Shown in pieces: positions 34,028 through 43,252 of a stretch of 64,000 nt of DNA. The DNA is from Lachnospiraceae bacterium. Its GTDB lineage: Bacteria; Bacillota; Clostridia; Lachnospirales; Lachnospiraceae. The DNA lies in NCBI GenBank assembly GCA_014804485.1, contig JAAUZT010000006.1:47232-111231 (forward strand), given 5' to 3'. A model generated the notes under the pieces. It ran no database searches. It worked only from the letters and a program-made list of their open reading frames with translations, and was not told where the DNA came from. The number at the start of each line of letters is the position of its first letter. Within the stretch, counting starts at the first letter, position 1. The position numbers were made by a program, and so were the translations under genes.

Positions 34028-34055
34028 TTGTAATTTTTGATAAATTATTTATAAT
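34028..34055 (+). promoter_or_regulatory. Promoter of the fla/che operon
   Basis: TTGTAA at 34028-34033, 16 bases, then a perfect TATAAT at 34050-34055. This is a housekeeping (sigma-A) type promoter about 38 bases before the flgB start. Confidence 0.65.
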
Positions 34056-34092
34056 GGAATATGGATTCTATTAATGTGGGAGGAGTATGATT

Positions 34093-34491
34093 ATGAGTAC
34101 CCTAGCAAATACCAATGTTTTTGACTATGTCAATGTGCTGGACAAGGCGATGGATGCATCATGGCTTCGTAACGATGCCATATCGAACAATATTTCCAAT
34201 GCCGACACACCGGGTTACAAGAGACAGGATGTAAACTTTGAGACACAGCTTGCCAAGGCGCTTCGCAGCTCCAGATACAAGAGTATGGATGCCAAGGTAG
34301 CGGATGTGAAGCTGAACCGCTTGAAACCTATTACATACACGGACTATTCAGGTTTCTCGTACCGTATTGACGGCAATAACGTGGACCCCGATACGGAGGG
34401 CGTATATCTTGCCAAGAACCAGGTGGTATATCAGGGACTGGAGCTGGCAGTGAATCAGGAATTTAAGAATCTGCAGGCAGTTATGAAATAG
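34093..34491 (+). CDS. flgB: Flagellar basal-body rod protein FlgB
   Basis: A 132-residue proximal rod protein, first gene of the fla/che operon. It has the N-terminal rod/hook signature AISNNISNADTPGYKR and a C-terminal coiled-coil helix (LELAVNQEFKNLQAVMK). The ORF track starts at 34087, but that ATG is only one base from the GGAGGAG site; the ATG at 34093 is properly spaced. FlgB is exported by the flagellar type III apparatus and forms the rod with FlgC, FlgF/G and FliE. Eight bases separate it from the flgC ribosome-binding region. Confidence 0.95.
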   Translation: MSTLANTNVFDYVNVLDKAMDASWLRNDAISNNISNADTPGYKRQDVNFETQLAKALRSSRYKSMDAKVADVKLNRLKPITYTDYSGFSYRIDGNNVDPDTEGVYLAKNQVVYQGLELAVNQEFKNLQAVMK

Positions 34492-34505
34492 AAGGAGAAT
34501 TGACT

Positions 34506-34952
34506 ATGGGAATGTTTACGGCTTTTGATATCAATGCAACCGGTATGACAGCGGAACGTTTTCGTATGGATACGATATCCCAGAATATAGCGAATGCGAA
34601 TACGACCCGTACCGAGGATGGCAGCCCTTATCGCAGGAAGGTGGTTGTTTTTGAGGAGAAGAATTCCCAGACACCCTTCAGACAGGTGTTAAACCGGGCA
34701 ACGGATCGTTATTCGGGAACGGGAGTTAAGGTGACGGGTGTCTACGAAGATAAATGGACAGAAGGTAATATTGTGTATGATCCGTCTCATCCTGATGCTG
34801 ATGAGAACGGTTATGTTCATTATCCGAATGTGAGCACGATCACGGAGATGACGAACTTAATCGATGCAAGCCGCGCTTATCAGGCTAACGCGACAGCGTT
34901 TGAAGCCAGCAAGAATATCGCGACTACAGGATTAAATATGCTGAACGGCTAG
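34506..34952 (+). CDS. flgC: Flagellar basal-body rod protein FlgC
   Basis: A 148-residue rod protein with the N-terminal motif DTISQNIANANTTRT and the C-terminal family segment MTNLIDASRAYQANATAFE. It polymerises with FlgB in the proximal rod after export. The ATG at 34506 has AAGGAG eight bases upstream; the ORF track's TTG two codons earlier is less likely. It follows flgB and precedes fliE, the standard order. Confidence 0.96.
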   Translation: MGMFTAFDINATGMTAERFRMDTISQNIANANTTRTEDGSPYRRKVVVFEEKNSQTPFRQVLNRATDRYSGTGVKVTGVYEDKWTEGNIVYDPSHPDADENGYVHYPNVSTITEMTNLIDASRAYQANATAFEASKNIATTGLNMLNG

Positions 34953-34995
34953 TGAAGAGAATATAATATAAGGGTTTGTGTACGGAGGGAAGAAA

Positions 34996-35322
34996 ATGGC
35001 ATTGGATATTACAGAACTTTATAATGTGTCTTCGGGAGCGATTAAGGATGCTGCCAAGACGGCTGCAACCAATAAGCCTGAATCATATGCGGATCAGGGG
35101 TTTGACAATCTGTTACATACCGCCATCGACAATCTGGTTACGACGAATGATTATCTGTCGGATGCGGAGAACGAGAAGATCAAATGGGCGCTTGGTGAGA
35201 CCGAGAACACGCACGACTTAAGTATTGCCCTGCAGAAGGCATCTATAACTTTGCAGTATACGGTTGCAATCAGGGATAAACTTTTGGATGCTTACAAAGA
35301 ACTTATTAATATGCAGATCTAG
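34996..35322 (+). CDS. fliE: Flagellar hook-basal body protein FliE
   Basis: A 108-residue protein that joins the MS ring to the rod. The C-terminal half carries the family signature (LSIALQKASITLQYTVAIRD, KLLDAYKELINMQI). The ATG at 34996 has GGAGG seven bases upstream, so the first six codons of the ORF track are not coding. About 85 bases separate it from fliF, with no clear internal terminator. Confidence 0.93.
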   Translation: MALDITELYNVSSGAIKDAAKTAATNKPESYADQGFDNLLHTAIDNLVTTNDYLSDAENEKIKWALGETENTHDLSIALQKASITLQYTVAIRDKLLDAYKELINMQI

Positions 35323-35406
35323 CGGCTGTGGGGAGCAGACTGCCGGATCGGTGCGCGCCTTGCGCAGGTAAGGGTATAAGGGAAGACTGAAGGAGAATGA
35401 GTTGCT

Positions 35407-37017
35407 GTGGATAAATTGTTAGAGAAGTTAAAAGAATTGGGGAATCGGCTGCTGGAATGGTGGAATCGGTTTACGGCGAAACAGAAGACGCTGATCGTTA
35501 GTGGGGTCGCTTTGGTAATCATAGCGATCGTGTTTGTCGTGTCCATGTTGACACAACCCAAATATGTATTATTACGGGAGTGCGAGACCACGAAGGAAGC
35601 GGCGGAAGTGCGGGATCTGCTGGAGGGCGAGGGCATGACCTACACGGTTTCGGACGACGGTCTTATGATCAAGATTCTTAAGGAAGAGTTGTCCGATGCG
35701 AATCTGCTTCTGGGCGCGAATAATATCAAGGCGGCAAGCTACGGAATCGAGAATGTGACGGACGGAAGTTTTTCCACTACGGAATCCGATAAACAGAAGA
35801 AATATGTAGTGTACTTACAGGAATATCTGGCTAAGGACATGATTTCCAAGTTTTCGGCGGTTAAGAACGCGTACGTGAAACTCAATATTCCGGAGAACGG
35901 CGGGACACTTCTTGATTCGGAGGCGGAGTCTTCCGCATGGGTGCAGCTGGAACTGAAAGATGAGTTTAATACGGACAATGCGGCGTATCTGGCCCGCGCA
36001 ATCGCAACGGCGATCGGCAATGACACGACAAATAACATCGTGATCACGGACAGCGAGGGCAATATGCTGTTCAGCGGGGATGATAATTATACGGTATCCG
36101 GTGCCGCCAACGCACAGCTTTCCGTGAAATCAGAGGCGGAGAAGCGGGTGATCAGCGAGGTACGCAAGGTACTGCTCGGCACGAAGGAATTTGACAATGT
36201 AGAGGTGGCGACCAATCTGGTGCTTGATTTCTCTACCACCAAGCAGACGAATCATAATTATTCCGCACCGGACGGTCGGACGGAGGGTATGACCGCACAT
36301 GAAGATATTTTCAGTGCGGAAAATACAAGCAATGTGGGCGGAATTCCCGGAACGGATTCCAATGATGACGATACTACATATGTGCTGGATGATAACGGTA
36401 ATTCTTCTTCCACACAGTCTGAGGAGTCGAGGGATTATCTTCCGAATGAGGAGATCATTACGAGAGAGACACCGGCGGGGTTGATTGACTACAGTCAGTC
36501 TTCGTTGACAGCTTCTTTAATCAAATACAATATTATCAGAGAAGAGGACGTTAGGACTCAGGGAGAGCTGGATGGTGTTACCTGGGAAGAATACAAGCTT
36601 GCTCATGCGGAACGTACTAAAATAGATGTAGATGAGGATTTCTATGCGGCGGTTTCCAATGCTACCGGTATTTCAACAAGCAGCATTTCGCTGGTAGCTT
36701 ATAGTGAGAATCTGTTCTTTGATGCAGAAGGTTCTAATATTACGGCGACGGATATTCTGCAGATTATTCTGATTATCGTGATTCTGGCGCTGCTTGCGTT
36801 CGTAGTGCTCAGAAGCATGCGTGGAGAGAAACACGAGAACGAAGAGGAAGAATTGGCAGTCGAGACACTTTTGCAGTCTACACCCGATACACAGTTAGCG
36901 GATATTCCGCTTGAGAATGAGTCGGAGGAGAGAAGACTGATCAATAAATTCGTGGAAGAGAATCCGGAGGCGGTAGCGAATCTGCTGCGCAACTGGCTGA
37001 ACGAAGACTGGGGGTAG
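35407..37017 (+). CDS. fliF: Flagellar MS-ring protein FliF
   Basis: A 536-residue MS-ring subunit. There is an N-terminal membrane helix (TLIVSGVALVIIAIVFVVSML), the YscJ/FliF ring-building motifs in the periplasm-side region (AKDMISKFSAVKNAYVKLNI), an acidic Ser/Asp-rich middle (about residues 300-345), and a second membrane helix (ILQIILIIVILALLAFVVL). The cytoplasmic tail that binds FliG ends RNWLNEDWG. The start is a GTG with AGGAG eleven bases upstream. fliG begins six bases after the stop. Confidence 0.96.
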   Translation: MDKLLEKLKELGNRLLEWWNRFTAKQKTLIVSGVALVIIAIVFVVSMLTQPKYVLLRECETTKEAAEVRDLLEGEGMTYTVSDDGLMIKILKEELSDANLLLGANNIKAASYGIENVTDGSFSTTESDKQKKYVVYLQEYLAKDMISKFSAVKNAYVKLNIPENGGTLLDSEAESSAWVQLELKDEFNTDNAAYLARAIATAIGNDTTNNIVITDSEGNMLFSGDDNYTVSGAANAQLSVKSEAEKRVISEVRKVLLGTKEFDNVEVATNLVLDFSTTKQTNHNYSAPDGRTEGMTAHEDIFSAENTSNVGGIPGTDSNDDDTTYVLDDNGNSSSTQSEESRDYLPNEEIITRETPAGLIDYSQSSLTASLIKYNIIREEDVRTQGELDGVTWEEYKLAHAERTKIDVDEDFYAAVSNATGISTSSISLVAYSENLFFDAEGSNITATDILQIILIIVILALLAFVVLRSMRGEKHENEEEELAVETLLQSTPDTQLADIPLENESEERRLINKFVEENPEAVANLLRNWLNEDWG

Positions 37018-37022
37018 GATAA

Positions 37023-38042
37023 ATGGCAAAGGCGGCTGAGGAAAAGCTGACAGGCGGAGTCCAGAAAGCGGCGGTTTTATTGATCGCTCTGGGACCGGAG
37101 AAATCAGCATCGATCTTTAAACATTTGAAGGAAGAAGAAGTAGAAGAGCTGACGCTGGAGATCGCTAATACCAGAAATATCACACCACAGATGAAAGATG
37201 ATGTGATTAACGAATTTTATCAGATATGCCTGGCACAGCAGTATATTGCAGAAGGCGGTATCAACTATGCGAAAGAAGTTTTGGAGAAATCGTTCGGGTC
37301 CGAGAGGGCTATGGATGTAATCGGCAAGCTGACGGCGTCCTTGCAGGTTAAGCCTTTCGAGTTTGTGAGAAAAACAGACGCAACGCAGCTGCTTAACTTT
37401 ATTCAGGATGAGCACCCGCAGACAATCGCCCTGATCTTGTCGTATCTGTCGGCAGCACAGTCTGCGCTCATCATATCGGCGCTTCCGCCGGATAGACAGG
37501 CGGATGTGGCGAGGCGTATTGCCGTCATGGACAGAACCAGTCCGGACGTGATCAAGGAAGTGGAGAAAGTGTTGGAATCGAAAGTGGCATCTTTAGTCAA
37601 TCAGGATTACACGGTTATCGGCGGTGTGGATGCTGTTGTAGAGATTTTGAATACGGTAGACCGTGGTACAGAGAAACATATCATGGAGACATTGGAGATC
37701 GAAGAACCGGAACTTGCGGACGAGATCAGAAAGAAGATGTTCGTCTTCGAGGATATTCTGCTTCTGGACGACAGAGCAATCCAGCGTGTGCTGCGTGATG
37801 TGGATAACGGTGATCTGGCGATTGCCTTGAAGGGCTCTAATGAAGAGGTACAGACTGCGATCTTTAATAACATGTCCAAGCGTCTCAGCGCTATGATTAA
37901 AGAGGACATGGAGTTTATGGGACCTGTACGTATGAAGGATGTAGAGGAAGCGCAGCAGAAGATAGTAAATATCATCAGAAAACTGGAAGACTCCGCAGAA
38001 ATTGTTATCTCCAGAGGTGGAGGTGACGAGATCATTGTCTAG
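37023..38042 (+). CDS. fliG: Flagellar motor switch protein FliG
   Basis: A 339-residue C-ring protein that contacts MotA to generate torque. Visible are the armadillo-type segments with the EHPQTIALILSYL motif in the middle domain and the C-terminal torque helix region MFVFEDILLLDDRAIQRVLR, whose charged residues face the stator. Its last codons overlap the start of fliH by eight bases. Length is typical. Confidence 0.97.
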   Translation: MAKAAEEKLTGGVQKAAVLLIALGPEKSASIFKHLKEEEVEELTLEIANTRNITPQMKDDVINEFYQICLAQQYIAEGGINYAKEVLEKSFGSERAMDVIGKLTASLQVKPFEFVRKTDATQLLNFIQDEHPQTIALILSYLSAAQSALIISALPPDRQADVARRIAVMDRTSPDVIKEVEKVLESKVASLVNQDYTVIGGVDAVVEILNTVDRGTEKHIMETLEIEEPELADEIRKKMFVFEDILLLDDRAIQRVLRDVDNGDLAIALKGSNEEVQTAIFNNMSKRLSAMIKEDMEFMGPVRMKDVEEAQQKIVNIIRKLEDSAEIVISRGGGDEIIV

Positions 38043-38928
38043 GAATTTGTATAAATCCAGTTGGGTTGTAGTATCCAACGATGATAAATGTATAATTGAC
38101 AGCAACGCCCGCATAGAGAGCAGAATCGAGGAACTGGAGGCACTCAGACAGTCAAGATTGAATGCGTCTGTGGGCTATGGCGAAGAAGCTGAGGACGGGG
38201 AACCGGAATTCGTGAGCGGACTCGGCGGAGAAGAAATCGATGCACTGCTTGCCGATCATGCGGAAGGTGCGGAAGGCAGTATTATTAAGGCGCAGACACA
38301 GGACAAAGGCCCCGATCTTGAGGAGATTAAAGCGCAGGCACAGGAAATGCTCGATGATGCGCAGGCGCAGATCGACGAAATGAGAGAGGCGGCTGAGCGG
38401 GAGATCGAGATGCTGCGCCGGCAGGCGATAGAGGAAGGCAACAGGCAGGGCTATGACATGGGTCATCAGCAGGCCATGGCCGAGATGGAGGATATGAGGC
38501 AGGCACTGCTTAACGAGAAGCGGCAGCTTGAAGAGGAATATGACCGGATGATCGAGAATCTGGAACCGAGATTCATTGATACGATCACGGAAGTGTACAG
38601 TCATATTTTCGGTATAGAGCTGGCTGATAACAGAGATATTCTGGTGCATTTGATCGATGCTACCTTAAGACGGGTGGAGAGCAGCAGAACCTTTATCGTA
38701 CATGTTTCCAAGGAAGATTATCCCTTTGTCAATATGCAGAAGCAGGAACTCACGGCAGGGGCGACTGCCGGTAAGGGCATGGTGGAGATCATCGAGGATA
38801 TAGCGCTCGGACAGGGAGCGTGCCTGATTGAGACAGACGGCGGTATCTTTGACTGTGGAATCGACACGCAGCTACAGGCGCTGACTAATAAATTGCGGGT
38901 GTTATCTTTTGAAAAATCCAATGATTAA
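38035..38928 (+). CDS. fliH: Flagellar export ATPase regulator FliH
   Basis: A 297-residue FliH that inhibits and positions the export ATPase FliI. An N-terminal segment (NLYKSSWVVVSNDDKCIIDSN) is followed by a long acidic/helical stalk (EEIKAQAQEMLDDAQAQIDE, residues about 90-180) and a globular C-terminal domain. The start is taken as TTG at 38035, with GGAGGTGA eight bases upstream inside fliG; it overlaps the fliG stop by eight bases. The ORF track's earlier start lies deep in fliG. The start codon is the only uncertainty. Confidence 0.88.
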   Translation: MSRNLYKSSWVVVSNDDKCIIDSNARIESRIEELEALRQSRLNASVGYGEEAEDGEPEFVSGLGGEEIDALLADHAEGAEGSIIKAQTQDKGPDLEEIKAQAQEMLDDAQAQIDEMREAAEREIEMLRRQAIEEGNRQGYDMGHQQAMAEMEDMRQALLNEKRQLEEEYDRMIENLEPRFIDTITEVYSHIFGIELADNRDILVHLIDATLRRVESSRTFIVHVSKEDYPFVNMQKQELTAGATAGKGMVEIIEDIALGQGACLIETDGGIFDCGIDTQLQALTNKLRVLSFEKSND

Positions 38929-40222
38929 TTTTCATAAATACAGTAGAATAGCGGACGATACGTTTTTTAAGAGAATGGGGCGTGTCGAGAATGTGGTTGG
39001 ACTGACGATCGAGTCTGCCGGTCCGGAAGCTAAGCTTGGGGATCTGTGCAGGATCTTCCCGACGGATGAAGAGTATGAGCCGATCATGGCGGAGGTAGTC
39101 GGGTTTAAGGAGCGTAAAACACTGCTCATGCCCTGCGGCAAGACGGATGGCATAGGACTCGGCTGTATCGTGGAGAATACGGGAGAACCTCTGACGGTGC
39201 CGGTCAGCGACGAGCTGCTCGGCAAGGTGCTTGATGGTCTCGGCAGACTGGACGGCGAATATATGAACGGAACGCCTTACAGTGTGGAAGCACTGCCGCC
39301 GGATGCCATGAGCAGGAAGATCATCGATGAAGTGCTGCCCTTGGGTGTGAAAGCAATCGACGGTCTTATGACTGTGGGCAAAGGACAGCGTATTGGCATT
39401 TTCGCGGGTTCCGGCGTAGGTAAATCTACTTTGATGGGTATGTTTGCACGTAATACGAAGGCGGACATTAACGTGATTGCACTGATCGGAGAGCGTGGCA
39501 GGGAAGTGCGTGAGTTCATAGAGCGTGATTTAGGCGAGGAAGGCATGAGGCGTTCCGTAGTCGTAGTGGCTACATCCGATAAGGCGGCATTAGAGAGAAA
39601 TAAGGCGGCTAAGACAGCCACCGCTATCGCGGAATATTTCAGGGATCAGGGCAGGGATGTACTGCTTATGATGGATTCCCTCACGCGTTTTTCCATGGCT
39701 CAGAGAGAAATCGGGCTGGCCAGCGGGGAACCGCCCGTATCCAGAGGATATCCGCCCAGCGTTTACTCGGAGATGCCGAAGCTTCTTGAGAGAGCAGGCT
39801 GCGCTGAGCGCGGTTCCATTACAGGGCTTTATACTGTGCTGGTAGACGGTGATGATATGAATGAACCGATTACGGATACTGCCAGAAGTATTCTGGACGG
39901 ACACATTATGTTGAACCGGAAACTTGCGCATCAGAATCATTATCCTGCGATCGATGTACTGCAGAGTATTTCGAGATGTATGTCACAGATCGTAAATAAG
40001 GAGCATAAAGGACTGGCTGGACAGCTTAAGAATGTGCTGGCTACCTATAATGAAGCGGAGGATCTGATCAACATCGGGGCCTATAAGAGTGGCAGCAATC
40101 CGAAGATCGACTATGCCATCGCTAAGATCGATGCCGTGAATGAGTTCCTTTTGCAGGATGTAAACGATAAGTTTGATTATGAGCAGGCTGTAGATATGTT
40201 GCGGGAGCTCTTTGCAGAGTAA
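38909..40222 (+). CDS. fliI: Flagellar export ATPase FliI
   Basis: A 437-residue F1-beta-like ATPase of the flagellar type III system. Walker A is GIFAGSGVGKSTLMG, Walker B DVLLMMDSLTRF, with the family blocks IGERGREVREFIERDLG and PPVSRGYPPSVYSEMPKLLE. The start is ambiguous: TTG at 38909 with a weak GGTG site, or ATG at 38921 that overlaps the fliH stop by eight bases without a clear site. FliI hydrolyses ATP at the base of the export gate and pairs with FliH and FliJ, both encoded next to it. Confidence 0.95.
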   Translation: MKNPMINFHKYSRIADDTFFKRMGRVENVVGLTIESAGPEAKLGDLCRIFPTDEEYEPIMAEVVGFKERKTLLMPCGKTDGIGLGCIVENTGEPLTVPVSDELLGKVLDGLGRLDGEYMNGTPYSVEALPPDAMSRKIIDEVLPLGVKAIDGLMTVGKGQRIGIFAGSGVGKSTLMGMFARNTKADINVIALIGERGREVREFIERDLGEEGMRRSVVVVATSDKAALERNKAAKTATAIAEYFRDQGRDVLLMMDSLTRFSMAQREIGLASGEPPVSRGYPPSVYSEMPKLLERAGCAERGSITGLYTVLVDGDDMNEPITDTARSILDGHIMLNRKLAHQNHYPAIDVLQSISRCMSQIVNKEHKGLAGQLKNVLATYNEAEDLINIGAYKSGSNPKIDYAIAKIDAVNEFLLQDVNDKFDYEQAVDMLRELFAE

Positions 40223-40235
40223 GGGGTGACCTGTC

Positions 40236-40688
40236 ATGGCGAAGTTTGCATATAGGATGCAGAGTATCCTGAATATCCAGTATCAGTTGGAAAATCAGGC
40301 GAAGATGGAGCTCGGCAGAGCACAGATGTGGCTGCTTGAGGAGGAAGAAAAGCTACAGGGGCTGATCGACAGGAAAGAAGCATATCTGGAAGAGGGCAGG
40401 AGAATGCGCAGTGACGCGCTGAGCGTCAATGACTTGAGAGATAACAGAAATGCCATGTTGATCATGGATGAAATGATAGAAGTGCAGCGAGGGCAGGTCG
40501 CATTGGCCGAGGAGGCCGTGGAAGCGGCGAGACTCAAGCTGCAGGAGATCATGCAGGAGCGTAAGATGCACGAGAGGCTTAAAGAGAAGGCCTTCGAGCA
40601 GTTCGTGAAGGAAGAGAATGCCGCGGAGGGCAAGGCGGTGGACGAACTGACCAGTTATACTTACGGACAGCGTGGAAAAGGGGAGTAA
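40236..40688 (+). CDS. fliJ: Flagellar export chaperone FliJ
   Basis: A 150-residue, almost wholly coiled-coil protein (MQSILNIQYQLENQAKMELG at the start, charged heptads throughout). FliJ sits in the FliI hexamer like the gamma subunit of F1 and helps export. Identification rests on size, helical pattern and its place after fliI. The next gene starts two bases after the stop. Confidence 0.88.
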   Translation: MAKFAYRMQSILNIQYQLENQAKMELGRAQMWLLEEEEKLQGLIDRKEAYLEEGRRMRSDALSVNDLRDNRNAMLIMDEMIEVQRGQVALAEEAVEAARLKLQEIMQERKMHERLKEKAFEQFVKEENAAEGKAVDELTSYTYGQRGKGE

Positions 40689-40690
40689 GA

Positions 40691-41566
40691 ATGGCAGACG
40701 AACTTTTGAATGTCGGGGTGGATACCAAGGCAGAAAAAAAGAGATTAAAAGAAGAGCGTAAGAAGATAAAGGAACAGCAGAAGGCACAGAAGAAGGAAGC
40801 GAAGCAGAAAGCCAAGGAAATTTCGGCACAGGAAGCCCAGCTTGCCGAGGATGAGGATCCGGGCGGTGTTTCCGTAGTTTTGGTAACGGTTGTTATCATT
40901 ATAATCTGGCTGGCGATTCTGTGTCTGTTGATCAAGCTGGATGTGGGCGGATTCGGGTCAGGCGTGCTTGCACCGGTATTAAAGGATGTTCCGGTGATCA
41001 ACAAGATTCTGCCCGCGGATACGGTGATAACTACGGATGATGAGGAAGCCTACGGGGGCTATACAAGCCTGCGCGAGGCCGTGGACTATATCAGGGAGCT
41101 TGAACTGGAGCTGGAGAGAGCACAGTCGGACAGTAATTTGGATTATGAGGAGCTGGAGCAGCTGCGTGCGGAGATTGAGCGGTTACAGACTTTTGAAGAC
41201 GCACAGGTTGAATTCGAGCGGATTAAGACAGAGTTCTATGAGGAGGTTGTCTATGCGGAGAAAGGGCCGGGCGCGGATGCTTATCAGAAATATTATGAGA
41301 GCATGGATCCTGCCACGGCGGAATATCTGTATAAGCAGGTCGTAGAGCAGGCAGAGGCGGATGCGGAGATTCAGGATTATGCGCAGGCTTACTCCGAGAT
41401 GAAACCCAAGGAAGCGGCGGCGATCTTTGAGAGTTTGACAGACGATCTGGATCTTGCGGCCAAGATCCTGTATCAGATGAGCGCTGAGGACCGAGGTAAG
41501 ATATTGGGTGTTATGGATTCGGAAACGGCAGCCAGGCTGACGAAGATCATGGATCCCGATTCGTAG
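40691..41566 (+). CDS. MotE-like flagellar protein with MgtE N-terminal domain
   Basis: A 291-residue protein: a Lys/Glu/Gln-rich cytoplasmic start (about residues 14-50), one membrane helix (VVLVTVVIIIIWLAILCLLI), a coiled coil (LELELERAQSDSNLDYEELE) and a C-terminal MgtE_N-type helical domain (YAQAYSEMKPKEAAAIFESL, MSAEDRGKILGVMDSETAAR). Such proteins (MotE, YlxF/FlaA in Bacillus nomenclature) lie between fliJ and fliK in Gram-positive operons and act as stator chaperones in other bacteria. Function here is inferred from family and position. A GGGGAG site precedes the ATG. Confidence 0.8.
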   Translation: MADELLNVGVDTKAEKKRLKEERKKIKEQQKAQKKEAKQKAKEISAQEAQLAEDEDPGGVSVVLVTVVIIIIWLAILCLLIKLDVGGFGSGVLAPVLKDVPVINKILPADTVITTDDEEAYGGYTSLREAVDYIRELELELERAQSDSNLDYEELEQLRAEIERLQTFEDAQVEFERIKTEFYEEVVYAEKGPGADAYQKYYESMDPATAEYLYKQVVEQAEADAEIQDYAQAYSEMKPKEAAAIFESLTDDLDLAAKILYQMSAEDRGKILGVMDSETAARLTKIMDPDS

Positions 41567-41609
41567 GGATTTATATCCGCGGCACTTTAGAAATTGCAGC
41601 AACGAGACG

Positions 41610-41651
41610 ATATATATTGCAGCGGCGGAATTCGCCGTATGCTTTATATAT
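41610..41651 (+). other. Long imperfect hairpin between motE-like gene and fliK
   Basis: CGGCG at 41623-41627 pairs with CGCCG at 41633-41637; GCA pairs with TGC outside a small bulge; then seven A-T pairs form between the ATATATA arms. A (TA)n tract and a TGCC-GAAA-GGCA tetraloop hairpin follow at 41657-41668. No T-run, so an RNA processing or stability element is more likely than a terminator. Confidence 0.4.
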
Positions 41652-41702
41652 ATATATGCCGAAAGGCAGGAACCTTGAAAATTGAAGAAAGGAGGAAAGA
41701 GT

Positions 41703-43196
41703 ATGACTGTAAACAATGTGAATGCTCTGCTGAACTACACAGCGGGACAGACAGACCCGGCAGGTATGAAGCAGGATGGGCTTGCACAGGACAGCTTCAA
41801 TCAGGTCATGGCGAAGGTAAGCGATACGATCAGCAGTCTGCGGACGGAAGCGGCAGGTAATGCAGTAAATACATCGGCCGCGGTTCAGACGGCGGGAGTA
41901 GCAGCTACGGCGAAGACGGCGGTGTCAAAGGACGCTGCGACACAGGGAACCTCTAAGAAAGCGGAGCCCGATTCCGGTAAGACCGGGGATGCAGCCGGAC
42001 AGAAAGACAATGATAAGATTGCGGAAGCTTCCGGAACCGATAAGCAGACAGATCAAGCGGCGGAAGAGATTGAAGAAACCGCAAAAGAGCTGGTGCAGGA
42101 AATTGCGAAAGAGATGGATGTGACACCGGAAGAAGTGGAAGAAGCCATGGCAGTGCTGGGACTTACGGCAGTGCAGTTGTTTGACACCGACAATCTGAAA
42201 CAGCTTCTGCTCCAGATCACGGGAAGCACAGATGAGTTGTCACTGGTGACAGACGAGACGCTTTATGGTAATCTTCAAAATCTGCTTGGTGCGGTGGAAG
42301 AGAGCCTGGGCAGTCTGGCTAAGGAGCTGGGCATGACCGAAGATGAGGTGAACGCACTGATGGAACAGATGATTGCCGATGCCGGTGAAGCTGACATTTT
42401 GGCGGCTGAAGAAGTGTCGAAAGCCGAAGATGTGCCGGAGGTAAATCTGGAAGGCATGAAGGATTATACGGTATCAGTGCAGAAGGACGGCAAGACGGTT
42501 CAGGTAAAAGTTACCGTGGACGATGCGAGCGGCAGTAAGAGCGTTCAGGAGGAAGTAACAGACACCCCGAAGACGGAGGTGCAGGCCGGACATAGGACGA
42601 GGGAGAGAAATGCTTCAGCGGACAGCGGCAAGGGAGACGGCAGCCATGCAGGCAATGCTTTCTTACAGACCCTGGATAAGGCGATGGAGACAGGCGAAAC
42701 ACCGGAGCCCGTTAACGTAGAGTACCGTTCGGTGCAGACAGAAGATATCATGAATCAGATCATGGATTACATGAAGATCAACCTGAAGGCAGAATCGCAG
42801 GAGATGGAGTTACAGCTGCATCCCGCAAGCCTGGGTACGGTAGGCGTACAGATCGCTGCGAAAGACGGCGTGATTACGGCACATTTCACAACCCAGAACG
42901 AGACAGTCCGCGCAGTCATTGAAACACAGCTGATCCAGCTTAAGAATCAGTTCGAAGAGCAGGGGATCAAGGTCGATGCGGTGGAAGTTACGGTTGCAAA
43001 CCATGCGTACGGACAGCAGTTCTCGCAGGAACATGAGAATGCGGACGGTAAACAGGGCAAAGCAACGAAGAGTACCAGACGGATCAATCTGGATGAGCTG
43101 GGAGAAGAAGCCGAGCTTGATGAGATGGAAGATTCCGAACGTATCGCGGTGGAGATGATGCAGGCAAGCGGCAGCACGGTAGACTATACTGCTTAG
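41703..43196 (+). CDS. fliK: Flagellar hook-length control protein FliK
   Basis: A 497-residue FliK. The first two thirds are low-complexity Ala/Thr/Glu/Asp-rich, as expected for the molecular ruler. The conserved C-terminal Flg_hook domain is clear (MELQLHPASLGTVGVQIAAK, FTTQNETVRAVIETQLIQLK, GIKVDAVEVTV). FliK measures hook length and switches the export gate through FlhB. The ATG at 41703 has AAGGAGG seven bases upstream. flgD and flgE, the hook genes, follow. Confidence 0.92.
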   Translation: MTVNNVNALLNYTAGQTDPAGMKQDGLAQDSFNQVMAKVSDTISSLRTEAAGNAVNTSAAVQTAGVAATAKTAVSKDAATQGTSKKAEPDSGKTGDAAGQKDNDKIAEASGTDKQTDQAAEEIEETAKELVQEIAKEMDVTPEEVEEAMAVLGLTAVQLFDTDNLKQLLLQITGSTDELSLVTDETLYGNLQNLLGAVEESLGSLAKELGMTEDEVNALMEQMIADAGEADILAAEEVSKAEDVPEVNLEGMKDYTVSVQKDGKTVQVKVTVDDASGSKSVQEEVTDTPKTEVQAGHRTRERNASADSGKGDGSHAGNAFLQTLDKAMETGETPEPVNVEYRSVQTEDIMNQIMDYMKINLKAESQEMELQLHPASLGTVGVQIAAKDGVITAHFTTQNETVRAVIETQLIQLKNQFEEQGIKVDAVEVTVANHAYGQQFSQEHENADGKQGKATKSTRRINLDELGEEAELDEMEDSERIAVEMMQASGSTVDYTA

Positions 43197-43252
43197 AAGG
43201 CAGGGCATGAACGGCAGGAATGAAGGATTAATAATGAGAGGAGATGAAGTAA

